From Polyangiaceae bacterium (GTDB lineage Bacteria > Myxococcota_A > Polyangia > Polyangiales > Polyangiaceae), in contig JAPYTK010000026.1 of NCBI GenBank assembly GCA_029941785.1, positions 1-40,399 on the forward strand: a stretch of 40,399 bases of DNA. Reading direction: 5' to 3'. Made by a program: the position numbers and the translations under genes. The notes beneath the pieces are model-generated. The model saw only the letters and a list, made by a program, of their open reading frames with translations, did no database searches and had not been told where the DNA came from. Shown piece after piece: positions 9,090-17,511 of this stretch (position 1 is the first letter of the stretch; every line of letters starts with the position of its first letter).

Positions 9090-9208
9090 AGGCCACCTCC
9101 GGTTCGTTTCGGAACCGTCAGTGACTGCCTACATAGGCGACTCGGGCTCATCCTTCAAGATGAACACCGTTCGAGGGCCCTATCGACCTAGCTGGCTGTT
9201 GTATCCCT

Positions 9209-9385
9209 TCAGCTGCGGTCGATCGTGGCCTGCAAGCCCCCGGTCGGATCGTGTCGGACCACGACGCGCCACGGGCGGCAACACACCTCACAATCGATGA
9301 CCATCTCTCCGATGTCGTCGACGGCGAGCCATACCGTGACGGTCTCGCGGCACCACGGGCACTGTAGGGTCAATTCCTCTTGCAC
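9209..9385 (-). CDS. CPXCG-motif small cysteine-rich protein
   Basis: 58 residues from a GTG start at 9385 to TGA at 9211-9209. The protein has CPWC (residues 9-12) followed by CEVCC (32-36) and RPW, with the sequence TLQCPWCRETV...VIDCEVCCRPW. This is the layout of the CPXCG-motif Cys-rich family, although the usual CPxCG reads CPWCR here. The four main Cys probably bind zinc. The family's role is unknown; it is a common cytosolic orphan. No ATG is available in frame and no strong ribosome-binding site precedes the GTG, so the exact start is uncertain. It lies upstream of tRNA-Ser on the same strand. Confidence 0.75.
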   Translation of the reverse strand: MQEELTLQCPWCRETVTVWLAVDDIGEMVIDCEVCCRPWRVVVRHDPTGGLQATIDRS

Positions 9386-9478
9386 CGGGGTGGGCCTGGC
9401 GTTTTATCGAGACGGCGTCAAGATGCCGGCAGGGCGTATTTTCACAATGGATGACAGCCTATTTTTGCCCTGTGGGGT

Positions 9479-10168
9479 ATGCTCCTCGCCCTCATGCCGC
9501 TTCCCCCGCTGCATCGCATCGGCCTGATCGAGGTCGAAGACCTCACGCCGCCGGCTCCTCCTGGTTTTTTGCAGTTGCGCCGTCAGCGGTTGCGGGCTCG
9601 CTACGAGGACGGAACCGAAAGCGAGCCCTTTGCCTTCGATAGCGTCGAGCGAAAAGCGCTCGATGCGGTCGTCGTCGCGCCCTATTTTCGTGATGATGCC
9701 CGCCAGATCGTGATTTATCTGCGGTCCTCATTGCGCCCCGCCTGCGCTCAACGCCCGTTGGCTTCGCGCCCCTTGCCAGAGAAAGATACCCTCGGAACAA
9801 TGTGGGAGCTCCCAGCCGGTCTGCTCGAGCCCGACGAGTGTGCGGCTGCTGGCCTCGCTGCGTGTGCGGCTCGCGAGCTCGAAGAAGAGCTTGGCTTCGA
9901 CATCGCGGCAGAGCACTTCTTGCCACTTGGGCATGCGAGCTTTCCGTCCGGCGGCGTCATCGGCGAACGTCATCATTTTTTTCGTGTCGCGGTGAGCCCC
10001 CACGAGCGAGGCGAGCCGAGCGAAGACGGCTCGGTTTTGGAGCAGCGCGCGCAGATCGCGACGCTCACTCTCCGCGAGGCCCTGGAGCTGTGTCGCTCGG
10101 GAGATATTGAAGACGGCAAGACCGAGATCGCCTTGCGCCGGCTCGCGGAGGTCAGCGATGAGCTCTGA
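9479..10168 (+). CDS. Nudix hydrolase (ADP-ribose pyrophosphatase-like)
   Basis: 229 residues. The Nudix box is visible at 114-139 with G114, E120 and RELEEELG (132-139), but 11 residues separate E120 from the RE pair instead of the canonical seven. That insertion seems to occur in a subset of related proteins. The preceding MWELPAGLLEPDE and the beta-strand layout fit ADP-ribose or nucleotide-sugar pyrophosphatases; this is a metal-dependent cytosolic reaction releasing two phosphorylated products. The substrate is inferred, not shown. The gene overlaps the NAD kinase start by 11 nt, and a link to NAD(H)/ADP-ribose metabolism fits that pairing. MPLPPLH at 9494 is an alternative start. Confidence 0.82.
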   Translation: MLLALMPLPPLHRIGLIEVEDLTPPAPPGFLQLRRQRLRARYEDGTESEPFAFDSVERKALDAVVVAPYFRDDARQIVIYLRSSLRPACAQRPLASRPLPEKDTLGTMWELPAGLLEPDECAAAGLAACAARELEEELGFDIAAEHFLPLGHASFPSGGVIGERHHFFRVAVSPHERGEPSEDGSVLEQRAQIATLTLREALELCRSGDIEDGKTEIALRRLAEVSDEL

Positions 10169-11054
10169 GCGTCGGCCCCGTGTGGCCTTGTACGTGAAAC
10201 GCAGTGCGCTCGATCGCCATCGTGAACAACCCAACGATCGAGTCAAGGAGCTGCTGGCCCGAAACGACCCGACGGTGGCCCACCTCGAGGCCGCTCACCG
10301 CGAGCACACCAGTACGATTGAAGAGGTCAAGACCGCCCTCGCCGAGCTCGATGCCGAGGTGACGAAGCATGGTCGCCGTACACCTTTCGATGACAGCCAG
10401 TTCGATTTCGTGGTGACGGTTGGCGGCGACGGCACCTTGCTTCACGCTTCGCGTCACGTGAGCGATACTCCTGTGCTCGGTATCAATAGCTCGCCGTCGA
10501 CGTCGGTAGGGTTTTTCTGTGGCAGCCGCAGCGGTGAAGTGATGCCCGCTTTGCGCAGCGCCCTGCGGGGCAAGCTCAAGCGTGCGACGCTGGCGCGGAT
10601 GCAGGTCAGTCTGGATGACGAAATTGTCGATGCACGCGTGTTGAACGACGCGCTCTTTTGTCATCGCTCTCCCGCGGCGACCTCCCGTTACATCGTCGAG
10701 AAGGGGGGGGTCGTCGAGGAACACAAGTCGAGTGGCTTTTGGATTGGGCCTGCGGCAGGCTCGACGGCTGCTCAGCGTTCGGCTGGCGGAAAGGTGCTGC
10801 CCCTCGCCTCGCGCAAGCTTCAGTTCGTGGTTCGCGAACCGTACACGCCTCACGGGAAGTCCTACCGACTCGCTCATGCCTTGCTCAGTCCGGACGACAA
10901 GCTGCTGGTTCGCAGCAAGTCTCGAGACATGCGAATGTACCTCGATGGACCCGACAACATGATCAAGGTGGGGCTCGGTCAGGTCGTCGTTTTCGAACTT
11001 TCGCCCCAACCTTTGACGCTGCTCGGTATCTCCTCGCGCCGAAAGTGGGGCTAA
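10158..11054 (+). CDS. nadK: NAD kinase
   Basis: 298 residues from ATG 10158, chosen because a strong GGAGG lies six bases upstream and overlaps the Nudix gene's 3' end. The enzyme phosphorylates NAD+ to NADP+ with ATP (EC 2.7.1.23) in the cytosol. The catalytic GGDGT is at 89-93, the second conserved pair is in VLNDALF (N163, D164), and the glycine-rich GSTAA at 201-205 follows a substrate loop reading SSGFWIGPAAGS, where the family usually has SDGxIxxTPTGSTAY. The Nudix gene overlaps its start, and the 58-residue Cys-pair gene follows after 37 nt, so the three probably form an operon ending at the terminator near 11290. Confidence 0.93.
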   Translation: MSSERRPRVALYVKRSALDRHREQPNDRVKELLARNDPTVAHLEAAHREHTSTIEEVKTALAELDAEVTKHGRRTPFDDSQFDFVVTVGGDGTLLHASRHVSDTPVLGINSSPSTSVGFFCGSRSGEVMPALRSALRGKLKRATLARMQVSLDDEIVDARVLNDALFCHRSPAATSRYIVEKGGVVEEHKSSGFWIGPAAGSTAAQRSAGGKVLPLASRKLQFVVREPYTPHGKSYRLAHALLSPDDKLLVRSKSRDMRMYLDGPDNMIKVGLGQVVVFELSPQPLTLLGISSRRKWG

Positions 11055-11091
11055 GAGACCTGAGCACTATACGAATTGAGGGTGAGGAAAC

Positions 11092-11268
11092 ATGCCAATT
11101 TGTCGGGAATGCGAAGAGGACGTTGAGGAACTGCACTCGGTGAAGATTTGCGGGCGGAGTCGGAAACTGTGCGAGGACTGCGCTGACCGAGCGCGCGAGC
11201 AGGCAGAAATTGCCGAGGAGAGTGAGTCGGTCATGCAGGAAATGATGGGGTACAAGGGCCGGCGCTGA
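11092..11268 (+). CDS. Small CxxC-type zinc-ribbon-like protein
   Basis: 58 residues from ATG 11092 with a purine-rich GGTGAGG ribosome-binding site just upstream. The sequence starts MPICRECEEDVEEL and continues KICGRSRKLCEDCADRAREQAEIAEE, so it has two Cys pairs (C4/C7 and C26/C29, plus C19) that could bind one zinc, followed by an acidic helix ending MMGYKGRR. I recall similar short proteins in myxobacteria but know no function. It lies 37 nt downstream of nadK and directly before a rho-independent terminator, so it is the last gene of that operon. Confidence 0.75.
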   Translation: MPICRECEEDVEELHSVKICGRSRKLCEDCADRAREQAEIAEESESVMQEMMGYKGRR

Positions 11269-11273
11269 CATTG

Positions 11274-11298
11274 GACCATCTCTGTCGATGGTCTTTTT
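11274..11298 (+). terminator. Rho-independent terminator after the nadK operon
   Basis: A 7-bp perfect stem GACCATC/GATGGTC with a 6-nt loop is followed directly by TTTTT. It starts six bases after the stop of the 58-residue Cys-pair gene and separates the operon from the sigma-54 activator gene. Confidence 0.85.
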
Positions 11299-11376
11299 CT
11301 GCGTGCAGCGTTGCGTTTTTTGGGTACCCGTCATGCATTTGCTGCGCCAATGCAGTTCGCGTAGGCTGCGGGTAGC

Positions 11377-12795
11377 ATGAGTTCGCCTTCGAGCCATGGC
11401 GACCACGATGCCGCCACCATCCTCAGCCAACGGTCAGAGCGCCCCTGCGATCGATCGGCGAGCTTCTCTCTGCAGGTCGTTGAGGGACCCGACCAAGGGC
11501 AGGCGTTTACGATCGAGCCGTCGTTGCCCTCGCGCGTGTTGGTCGGGCAAAGTCCGGCGTGTTCCTTGCGCCTCGACGACCGGCAAGTGTCTCGCCGCCA
11601 CTTGGCTTGCGAGCTCGAGGGCGAGCTGCTGCGGGTAAGCGATCTGGAGTCGACCAATGGAACCTGGGTGAATGGGATCCGGGTCAACGATGTTTTCCTT
11701 GGGGGCGGCGAGACGATTCAGCTGGGCACGACGCGCATCGAGGTGACACGTCTCGGCGATGCCACGGCGGTGCCGTTGACGGCGGCAACCAGTTTTGGCC
11801 GTCTCGTCGGGGCGAGCGCCGCCATGCGGAAGCTTTATCCGATGTGCAAGAAGCTCGCTGTAGCGGATGTGCCGGTGGTCATCGAGGGAGAGACGGGCAC
11901 CGGCAAAGAGGTGTTGGCAGAGTCTCTTCACGAAGCGAGCCGGCGCGCGCGGGGCCCTTTCGTGGTCTTCGACTGCACGGCCGTTCCGCCGAACCTCGTG
12001 GAGTCGGCGCTCTTTGGACATGAGCGCGGCGCTTTTACCGGGGCGACCGAGGCCCGCAAGGGAGTGTTCGAAGAGGCGGATGGCGGCACCTTGCTGATCG
12101 ACGAAATTGGTGATCTCGAAATCGGGCTTCAGGCCAAGCTGCTGCGCGCGCTCGAGCGTTCAGAGGTGTGTCGCATCGGCTCGAACAAGTGGATTCGCGT
12201 GGACGTTCGGATCATCGCCGCCACTCGCCGTGATTTGGACAAGGCTGTCCAGGACGAGCGTTTTCGTGACGATCTCTTCTACCGCATCGCGGTGACCCGC
12301 ATCGAACTTCCGCCACTGCGCAAACGTCACGGAGACGTCGCGATGCTTGCGGACTTTTTCTGGAGTCGATTAGCCGATCCTGGCGTGCCCCTTCCCCCTG
12401 ACTTCATGGCTCAGCTCGACGGTTACGATTGGCCGGGCAACGTGCGCGAACTGCAGAACTCCGTTGCCCGTCGCGTGGCCTTGGGCGAATTGGACGATGC
12501 TGGGGGAACCTTGGGTCCTGGCGGGATCCCCGTGATGGGGACGACGAGCGAGGGTGTGGCTAGCTCCGCACCGGGGAGTGGCGACGACGTGCTCGAGCGC
12601 GTATTGGCTATGAACCTTCCCTTGCCCCGCGCCCGTCGAAAACTCGTGGCGGAGTTCGAGACTCGTTACGTCGAGCGCGTTTTAGAGCAGCACGGTGGCA
12701 ATGTGGCGCGCGCGGCGGCGGCGTCGGGGATCGCTCGTCGCTACTTCCGATTGTTGCGCGCTCGAAGCAGGCGCCGGACTGAGGAAGAGGGCTGA
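11377..12795 (+). CDS. FHA-domain sigma-54-dependent transcriptional activator
   Basis: 472 residues. An N-terminal FHA domain (about 30-125; [21 protein letters not shown] and STNGTWVNG) recognises phosphothreonine peptides. The AAA+ domain (about 140-370) has Walker A GETGTGKE (171-178), the sigma-54 contact loop GAFTGA (218-223) and Walker B TLLIDE (238-243). A C-terminal Fis-type helix-turn-helix (about 435-462, [20 protein letters not shown]) binds DNA. Proteins of this type remodel RNA polymerase-sigma-54 at promoters after a Ser/Thr kinase signal. The next gene is such a kinase, translated from a start 17 nt after this stop. The first shared palindrome of the cellulose region lies 2.5 kb downstream, which makes this the best local candidate for its regulator (inference). 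Confidence 0.93.
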   Translation: MSSPSSHGDHDAATILSQRSERPCDRSASFSLQVVEGPDQGQAFTIEPSLPSRVLVGQSPACSLRLDDRQVSRRHLACELEGELLRVSDLESTNGTWVNGIRVNDVFLGGGETIQLGTTRIEVTRLGDATAVPLTAATSFGRLVGASAAMRKLYPMCKKLAVADVPVVIEGETGTGKEVLAESLHEASRRARGPFVVFDCTAVPPNLVESALFGHERGAFTGATEARKGVFEEADGGTLLIDEIGDLEIGLQAKLLRALERSEVCRIGSNKWIRVDVRIIAATRRDLDKAVQDERFRDDLFYRIAVTRIELPPLRKRHGDVAMLADFFWSRLADPGVPLPPDFMAQLDGYDWPGNVRELQNSVARRVALGELDDAGGTLGPGGIPVMGTTSEGVASSAPGSGDDVLERVLAMNLPLPRARRKLVAEFETRYVERVLEQHGGNVARAAAASGIARRYFRLLRARSRRRTEEEG

Positions 12796-12811
12796 GCAAG
12801 GCGGAGGTATC

Positions 12812-14356
12812 GTGGTTCCAATTGGTAGCCAGGTGGATACGACTGCGTCTTCGGAGGCTGAGCCGCCGTCGCAGGCGGAAACCGGTCGGCGGATCGGCCG
12901 CTATGAACTCCACGACGAAATCGCTACCGGTGGCATGGCGACGGTTCATCTCGGCAAGCTGCGCGGCGACGGGGGATTTTATCGCATCGTCGCCATCAAA
13001 CGGCTTCACGCGCACTACGCCAAGGATCCGATGTTCGTCCGCATGTTCCAGGACGAGGCGCGGCTCGCCGGTAGGGTGAACCACCCCAACGTGATCGCGA
13101 TTCTCGATGTCGTCGCTGAAAACGACGAGTTGTTTTCCGTGATGGAATACGTGCCGGGCGAGACGCTCGCGCGCTTGGCGCGGACGGAAACGGAGGACAC
13201 GATTCCTACGCGCGTATCGACGGTAAAAGAGGGCGGCCAACCGTCATCATCGGCGCCGTCGTCGATCCAACCGAATCTCTCGATCTCGGTGATCCTCGCC
13301 ATCGCGCACGACGTCTTGTTGGGCCTTCACGCGGCTCACGAGGCCACCGATGAACATGGCGAAGCCCTCGGCCTGGTTCACCGAGACGTGTCACCTCAGA
13401 ACATCCTGGTGGGTGTCGATGGCCGCGCGCGGGTTCTCGACTTCGGCGTCGCCAAGGCTGCGGGCGCGAGCCAAACGACCGAATCGGGGGTCATCAAAGG
13501 CAAGCTGGCATACATGCCGCCTGAACAAGTCTACGGAGAGAAACTCGACCGGCGTGCCGACATTTACGCCATGGGCGTTGTGCTCTGGGAGTTGCTTGCT
13601 GGTCGGCGCTTGTTTGTTGGTCACGACCAAAAGACGGCGATCGGAAAAGTCCTCAATGCGCCTATTTCACCACCCGGCATGCATCGGCCTGCCGTGCCTG
13701 GGGACGTCGACGAGGTCGTGATGCGGGCCCTCGACCGTGATGTGGATGGCCGCTACGCGACGGCGCTCGAGATGGCCGAAGACATCGCCCGACGAGCGGA
13801 TCGGGCGCCGGTCGCCGAGGTCAAAGCGTGGGTCGAGCGCTGTGCCAAACAGAGCTTGTCGGATCGGGGGGGGCTCGTGTCGAGGATCGAGTCGCTCACT
13901 CAACGGGTCAGTGTGCCCGAGGCCACCGGACCGGACAAGGCGATCGCCTCGTCGGATGCGTTGGCTTCCTTCCCACGCATCAGCGGGCGCGCGGCCGTGT
14001 ACATCGTGATGGCGCTGGTGGTGCTGGCTGGCGTGTGGACGCTCCGACCCACGGACCCTTCGCCGACCCCTTCGGTCGCGTCGGCTCCGACGCCGGTCGC
14101 GCCCCCCTCGGTGCCAGCTCGCGCCTCTGCCACCGCCTCTCCCACCGCCACTGCCACTGCTTCTGCTTCGGCATCGCTGGCTGTGACGGGGGCGCCAGCT
14201 GCGTCGAGTTCCCCTCCTCGACGGCCTCTTTCGGGCCCCAAGAGGGTTGTCCCGTCACGGCCGCAACCCGTTAAGCGACCGGCGAGTAACTGCAATCCGC
14301 CTTACATCCTAGATGCCAAGGGGCACAAGCGATATAAGCGCGGCTGCTTGAAGTGA
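12812..14356 (+). CDS. Transmembrane Ser/Thr protein kinase
   Basis: 514 residues from GTG 12812, chosen for the strong GCGGAGGT ribosome-binding site just upstream. A Hanks-type kinase domain covers about 28-330: glycine loop IATGGMATVHLG, catalytic lysine K63 in AIKRL, catalytic loop HRDVSPQN (D192, N197), DFG at 210-212 and APE-like MPPEQ. A single membrane helix (about 394-411) follows, then a Pro/Ala/Ser/Thr-rich periplasmic tail ending in a short basic, Cys-containing motif (NCNPPYILDAKGHKRYKRGCLK). It follows the FHA-sigma-54 activator by 16 nt and overlaps the PEGA-like gene by GTGA. A kinase-FHA activator signalling pair is a known myxobacterial arrangement; the stimulus is unknown. 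Confidence 0.93.
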   Translation: MVPIGSQVDTTASSEAEPPSQAETGRRIGRYELHDEIATGGMATVHLGKLRGDGGFYRIVAIKRLHAHYAKDPMFVRMFQDEARLAGRVNHPNVIAILDVVAENDELFSVMEYVPGETLARLARTETEDTIPTRVSTVKEGGQPSSSAPSSIQPNLSISVILAIAHDVLLGLHAAHEATDEHGEALGLVHRDVSPQNILVGVDGRARVLDFGVAKAAGASQTTESGVIKGKLAYMPPEQVYGEKLDRRADIYAMGVVLWELLAGRRLFVGHDQKTAIGKVLNAPISPPGMHRPAVPGDVDEVVMRALDRDVDGRYATALEMAEDIARRADRAPVAEVKAWVERCAKQSLSDRGGLVSRIESLTQRVSVPEATGPDKAIASSDALASFPRISGRAAVYIVMALVVLAGVWTLRPTDPSPTPSVASAPTPVAPPSVPARASATASPTATATASASASLAVTGAPAASSSPPRRPLSGPKRVVPSRPQPVKRPASNCNPPYILDAKGHKRYKRGCLK

Positions 14357-15228
14357 TTATACGCTCCTACGTTCGTGCGTGTGTAAGGGGTCTGCCGTTG
14401 GGTGTCGGGCTGCTGATCGGCAGCCTCGCGCGAGCGGACGGGGTCGTGGACACGTGCATCGAGAATGCCGAGCGGGGCCAGGAAGAGCGGGATGCGGGCA
14501 AGCTCTTGGGGGCCCGGGATCGGTTTCTCGCTTGCGCCGCCGATGGCTGTCCGGAGGTCATTCGCCTCGACTGCGCCAAGTGGAAGGCCGATGTCGACAA
14601 GCAGCTGCCGTCGATCGTTCCTCGCGTCCGTGATGCGAAGGGGAGAGATCTATTGGACTACGACCTGACGATCGACGGCAAGGCGGTAAGCGAGCACGGC
14701 GCGGGGCGGGCGATACCGGTCGATCCTGGGGAGCACCGCTTGCGCTGGAGCCGCCCAGGCGAGGTGGCTGTGGACCAGAAAATTGTCGTGCGGGTTGGGG
14801 AGAAGAACCGTCTCGTCGACGTCGCTTTTCGCGCTCGTCCCGAGCCGAACGTGGATCCGCCGTCGTCGAAGGAATCGGCTGGTCCGTCGGTGTGGACATG
14901 GCCGTTGGCAGGCGTCGCCGTTGCGGGCTTTACCGGCTTGGCGGTGATGGGGACGATGGCCAAGAATCGGCACGATGAGCTGAGCGCGCCGGTGAGCGCG
15001 GGGGGGTGTGCGCCCCATTGCAGTGAGGACCAGGTGGACGAAGTTCGTGGCTTGATGATCGGGGCCAACGTGTCGCTCGGGGTGGGGATCGTCGCCACGG
15101 GAGGAGCCGTGTGGGTGGCGCTTCGTTCGACGCTCGGGCAGACCGACGAGCCGGCGGTCGCGGCGTCGGGGCTGACGATCACACCGCTCGAGAGCGGCGC
15201 GATCGGTTCGTGGCGTGTGCGCTTTTAG
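14353..15228 (+). CDS. PEGA-like membrane protein of the kinase operon
   Basis: 291 residues from GTG 14353, which overlaps the kinase stop as GTGA. A signal peptide (about 1-28, ending in SLARA) precedes a Cys-containing helical segment with AGKLLGARDRFLACAADGCPEVIRLDC, then a beta-rich PEGA-like domain (about 90-160, TIDGKAVSEHGAGRAIPVDPGEHRLRWSRPG). Two hydrophobic stretches follow (about 178-200 and 235-258). The family typically travels with Ser/Thr kinases in myxobacteria and is presumed to sit in the envelope. Its placement suggests a sensory or accessory role for the kinase (inference). It is the last gene before the first cellulose-regulon palindrome. Confidence 0.8.
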   Translation: MIIRSYVRACVRGLPLGVGLLIGSLARADGVVDTCIENAERGQEERDAGKLLGARDRFLACAADGCPEVIRLDCAKWKADVDKQLPSIVPRVRDAKGRDLLDYDLTIDGKAVSEHGAGRAIPVDPGEHRLRWSRPGEVAVDQKIVVRVGEKNRLVDVAFRARPEPNVDPPSSKESAGPSVWTWPLAGVAVAGFTGLAVMGTMAKNRHDELSAPVSAGGCAPHCSEDQVDEVRGLMIGANVSLGVGIVATGGAVWVALRSTLGQTDEPAVAASGLTITPLESGAIGSWRVRF

Positions 15229-15249
15229 GTCACGAAGTGAGGCGATATC

Positions 15250-15266
15250 CGGATCGATCCGATCCG
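15250..15266. promoter_or_regulatory. Palindromic regulon site A (exact)
   Basis: CGGATC-GATCC-GATCCG, an exact match to CGGATC-N5-GATCCG. Its centre is about 237 bp upstream of the predicted start of transcription for the CXXCH propeller gene. A 20-bp core is identical to site B at 20832. Confidence 0.75.
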
Positions 15267-15279
15267 CGGCGGTGGTTGG

Positions 15280-15296
15280 CGGATCGCTGGGATCAG
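15280..15296. promoter_or_regulatory. Palindromic regulon site A2 (one mismatch)
   Basis: CGGATC-GCTGG-GATCAG, one mismatch from CGGATC-N5-GATCCG, centred 30 bp from site A. It forms the tandem partner upstream of the gene at 15499. Confidence 0.55.
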
Positions 15297-15468
15297 GTGC
15301 CGTTGCGTGTGCTCATCCGACAAGGGGCGAGACCATGCGATGTTTACCGACATCGGTCGGCGAGCGGTTACCTCCCGGCCGGTCAAATGGTCGATATTTT
15401 GTCCAGAAAAGCGCACGAATGAGCCATGATTGCCACGGGCACGTCGCCAAGCGCGCGCAGGGGTGATC

Positions 15469-15484
15469 TGGCATCGTGTTTGCT
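15469..15484 (+). promoter_or_regulatory. Sigma-54-like -24/-12 promoter of the CXXCH propeller gene
   Basis: TGGCATCGTGTTTGCT has an exact GG-N10-GC spacing and TTGCT at -12. Transcription is predicted at 15495, only 4 nt before ATG 15499. Confidence 0.6.
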
Positions 15485-15498
15485 TTGCTCTTTCCCTC

Positions 15499-17511
15499 AT
15501 GAGCGCTTTTCCCCACCACCTCTCCCCGCGATGGACAGCGGCTATCGCCATCGCAACATTGTTTACCGCTTGCATGTCGGGCCAGAGCGCTCAAAAGGGC
15601 GACAGCGGGTCTGGCGCGGGCAGTGGCGGAAAAGGTGATTTCACGACGAGCGCGGGCACCGGCGGATCGGCGGGAAGCCTCCCCAATCCCGATCCTTGCG
15701 CCCAGACCAACAGCTGCCCGGACTTTCCGGCCGAGCCTCTCATGGAAGAAGGCGTGCCGAGCGACGCGGCGAGTTTGTTTGGTCCCTTCGATTCGAACAA
15801 GCTGACGGGGCCGGAGCCCTGTGTGCTCGAGCCGCAACTTTCGGCTGGTGGAAAATCGGGCGCGATGGTGCCGGCGAACTGGACGGCGCCGCGATTCCGT
15901 TTCACCGCGAGCGGGGACCTCTTCGAAATTCGCGTGTCGGCCGATTCGCAGGCCAATGATCTGGTGGCTTACACCACGACGCCCAGCTGGATCATGCCCC
16001 GAGAGATCTGGGAGCCCGCAGCAAAGAACACCGCGGGAAGCGCGATGACGGTGACGATTCGGGCTCTTTCCCAGAGTGAGCCTATGACCCAAAGCGGGAT
16101 CGTGGGTGACATCCTCATCGCGCCGGTCAACGCGGGCGGAAGCATGGTGTTCTGGGCGGTGGTCGATTCCAACGTCGGTCCGGATTCGAGCCGCTTGTAT
16201 GGATTTAGCGTCGGCGACGAGGGGGTGGCCGAGGTGATGCGGCCCAAGACCGTCGCGTTTGACGGCGTGCTCAACGAAGAGGGGGCCCACTTGCGAGGTC
16301 AGTATGGCGGCGGCAAGCCGGGCTTCGAGCCAGGCGAGGTTCAGTGCATCGGTTGTCATACCTCGACGCCCGATGGGGCGGCGGTCGTGTTTACCGACGA
16401 CTGGCCCTGGAACAAGGCTATCGCGTCGGTCGAGGAAGGCTCCGCTGGCGACATTCCCGATTACATCACCCCCGGCGCGAGGGCTTTGCTCAAGATGCCC
16501 TGGCTTGGCACGCAGACGATGACTCCGGCGCGCTTCTCACCCGGTGACCGTCTGCTGGTCGCGAGTTTTGGCGCGCGGACGCAGCCCTTCTGGGGAAGCA
16601 GCGGCCAGAAGGACCGCTTGATTTGGATCGATCTCGAGACGAGCGCCACGATCAGCGACGCGGTCCCGATGGAAAATCCGCAGCAAGCCAAAGACGATCG
16701 CAACGCGGCCATTCTCGCCGCCGAGGGCACCGCCTGGGGCAAGCTTACGATGCAAGGTGAGACGGGGAACGCCACGCTTCCGGATTGGAGTCACGACGGC
16801 GAGCGTATCGTCTACGTGTCGACCGACGACTCGCCCAATGGCCATCCCAGCTATGAGGCGACGACCGCCGATCTGCACATCGTGTCCTTTGGCGAGGGCA
16901 ATGGCGGCGTGGTCGAGCCTGTGCCAGGCGCGTCCAGTCCCGACGTGTACGAGTATTATCCAGCCTTCACTGGCGACGACAGTCTCCTCGCCTTCACGCG
17001 CGCGCCCAAGAAGTACGCCACGCAAGGATGCCCCGGTGGAAGTTGTCCCGATGGGCCCTACTACAACCGTTACGGCGAAATTCACGCCATCCCCGCCACG
17101 GGCGGCAGCTCGGTTCGTCTGGTGGCCAACGACCCGATCGCTTGCGCCGGCGATGATGTGTCCAAGGGCTTGATCAACAGCTGGCCCAAGTGGTCTCCTA
17201 ACTCGGTGTCGGTTGGCGGAAAGACCTATCATTTCCTGATCTTCTCCTCGGCGCGAAGCTACCCGGGGAGCTTTGACATCCCCCATGGGCAGTGGACACC
17301 GCAGACGCTCGATACGCGTTCCTCGCAGCTTTACATGGCTGCCGTGGTGTCCGACGATGAGACAGGCGACATCACAACGTATCCGGCGGTGTACCTTTGG
17401 CATCAAAACCGGGTCGTCAGCGGTCAGACTGCTACCGAGGTCGGCAACAGCAACATCACGCCAGCCTGGGACGACTTCAAGATTCCGGACGTGCCCGACG
17501 TGCCGAAGTAG
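15499..17511 (+). CDS. Lipoprotein with CXXCH motif and WD40-like (PD40) propeller
   Basis: 670 residues from ATG 15499, which gives a lipoprotein signal with lipobox FTAC (Cys25). A Gly/Ser linker follows. The middle (about 120-260) looks Ig- or fibronectin-like. A single CIGCH motif sits at C283-H287, the c-type haem attachment signature, followed by a PD40/TolB-like propeller region (DWSHDGERIVYVSTDD, YYPAFTGDDSLLAFTR, SWPKWSPNSV). It is therefore either a monohaem surface protein or a zinc/structural use of that motif. It has no ribosome-binding site, a sigma-54-like promoter 4 nt upstream, and palindromes A/A2 further up, placing it in the same regulon as the cellulases. Its function is unknown; a redox role in polysaccharide breakdown is conceivable. 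Confidence 0.75.
   Translation: MSAFPHHLSPRWTAAIAIATLFTACMSGQSAQKGDSGSGAGSGGKGDFTTSAGTGGSAGSLPNPDPCAQTNSCPDFPAEPLMEEGVPSDAASLFGPFDSNKLTGPEPCVLEPQLSAGGKSGAMVPANWTAPRFRFTASGDLFEIRVSADSQANDLVAYTTTPSWIMPREIWEPAAKNTAGSAMTVTIRALSQSEPMTQSGIVGDILIAPVNAGGSMVFWAVVDSNVGPDSSRLYGFSVGDEGVAEVMRPKTVAFDGVLNEEGAHLRGQYGGGKPGFEPGEVQCIGCHTSTPDGAAVVFTDDWPWNKAIASVEEGSAGDIPDYITPGARALLKMPWLGTQTMTPARFSPGDRLLVASFGARTQPFWGSSGQKDRLIWIDLETSATISDAVPMENPQQAKDDRNAAILAAEGTAWGKLTMQGETGNATLPDWSHDGERIVYVSTDDSPNGHPSYEATTADLHIVSFGEGNGGVVEPVPGASSPDVYEYYPAFTGDDSLLAFTRAPKKYATQGCPGGSCPDGPYYNRYGEIHAIPATGGSSVRLVANDPIACAGDDVSKGLINSWPKWSPNSVSVGGKTYHFLIFSSARSYPGSFDIPHGQWTPQTLDTRSSQLYMAAVVSDDETGDITTYPAVYLWHQNRVVSGQTATEVGNSNITPAWDDFKIPDVPDVPK

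Noticed and set aside
7924-9096. Longer methyltransferase starting at 9096
   Set aside because: The extra 41 codons read through the tRNA-Ser gene; ATG 8973 is the natural start.
9100-9117. Inverted repeat CGGTTC-N6-GAACCG as a terminator
   Set aside because: No T-run follows on either strand; it may be a chance hairpin just upstream of tRNA-Ser.
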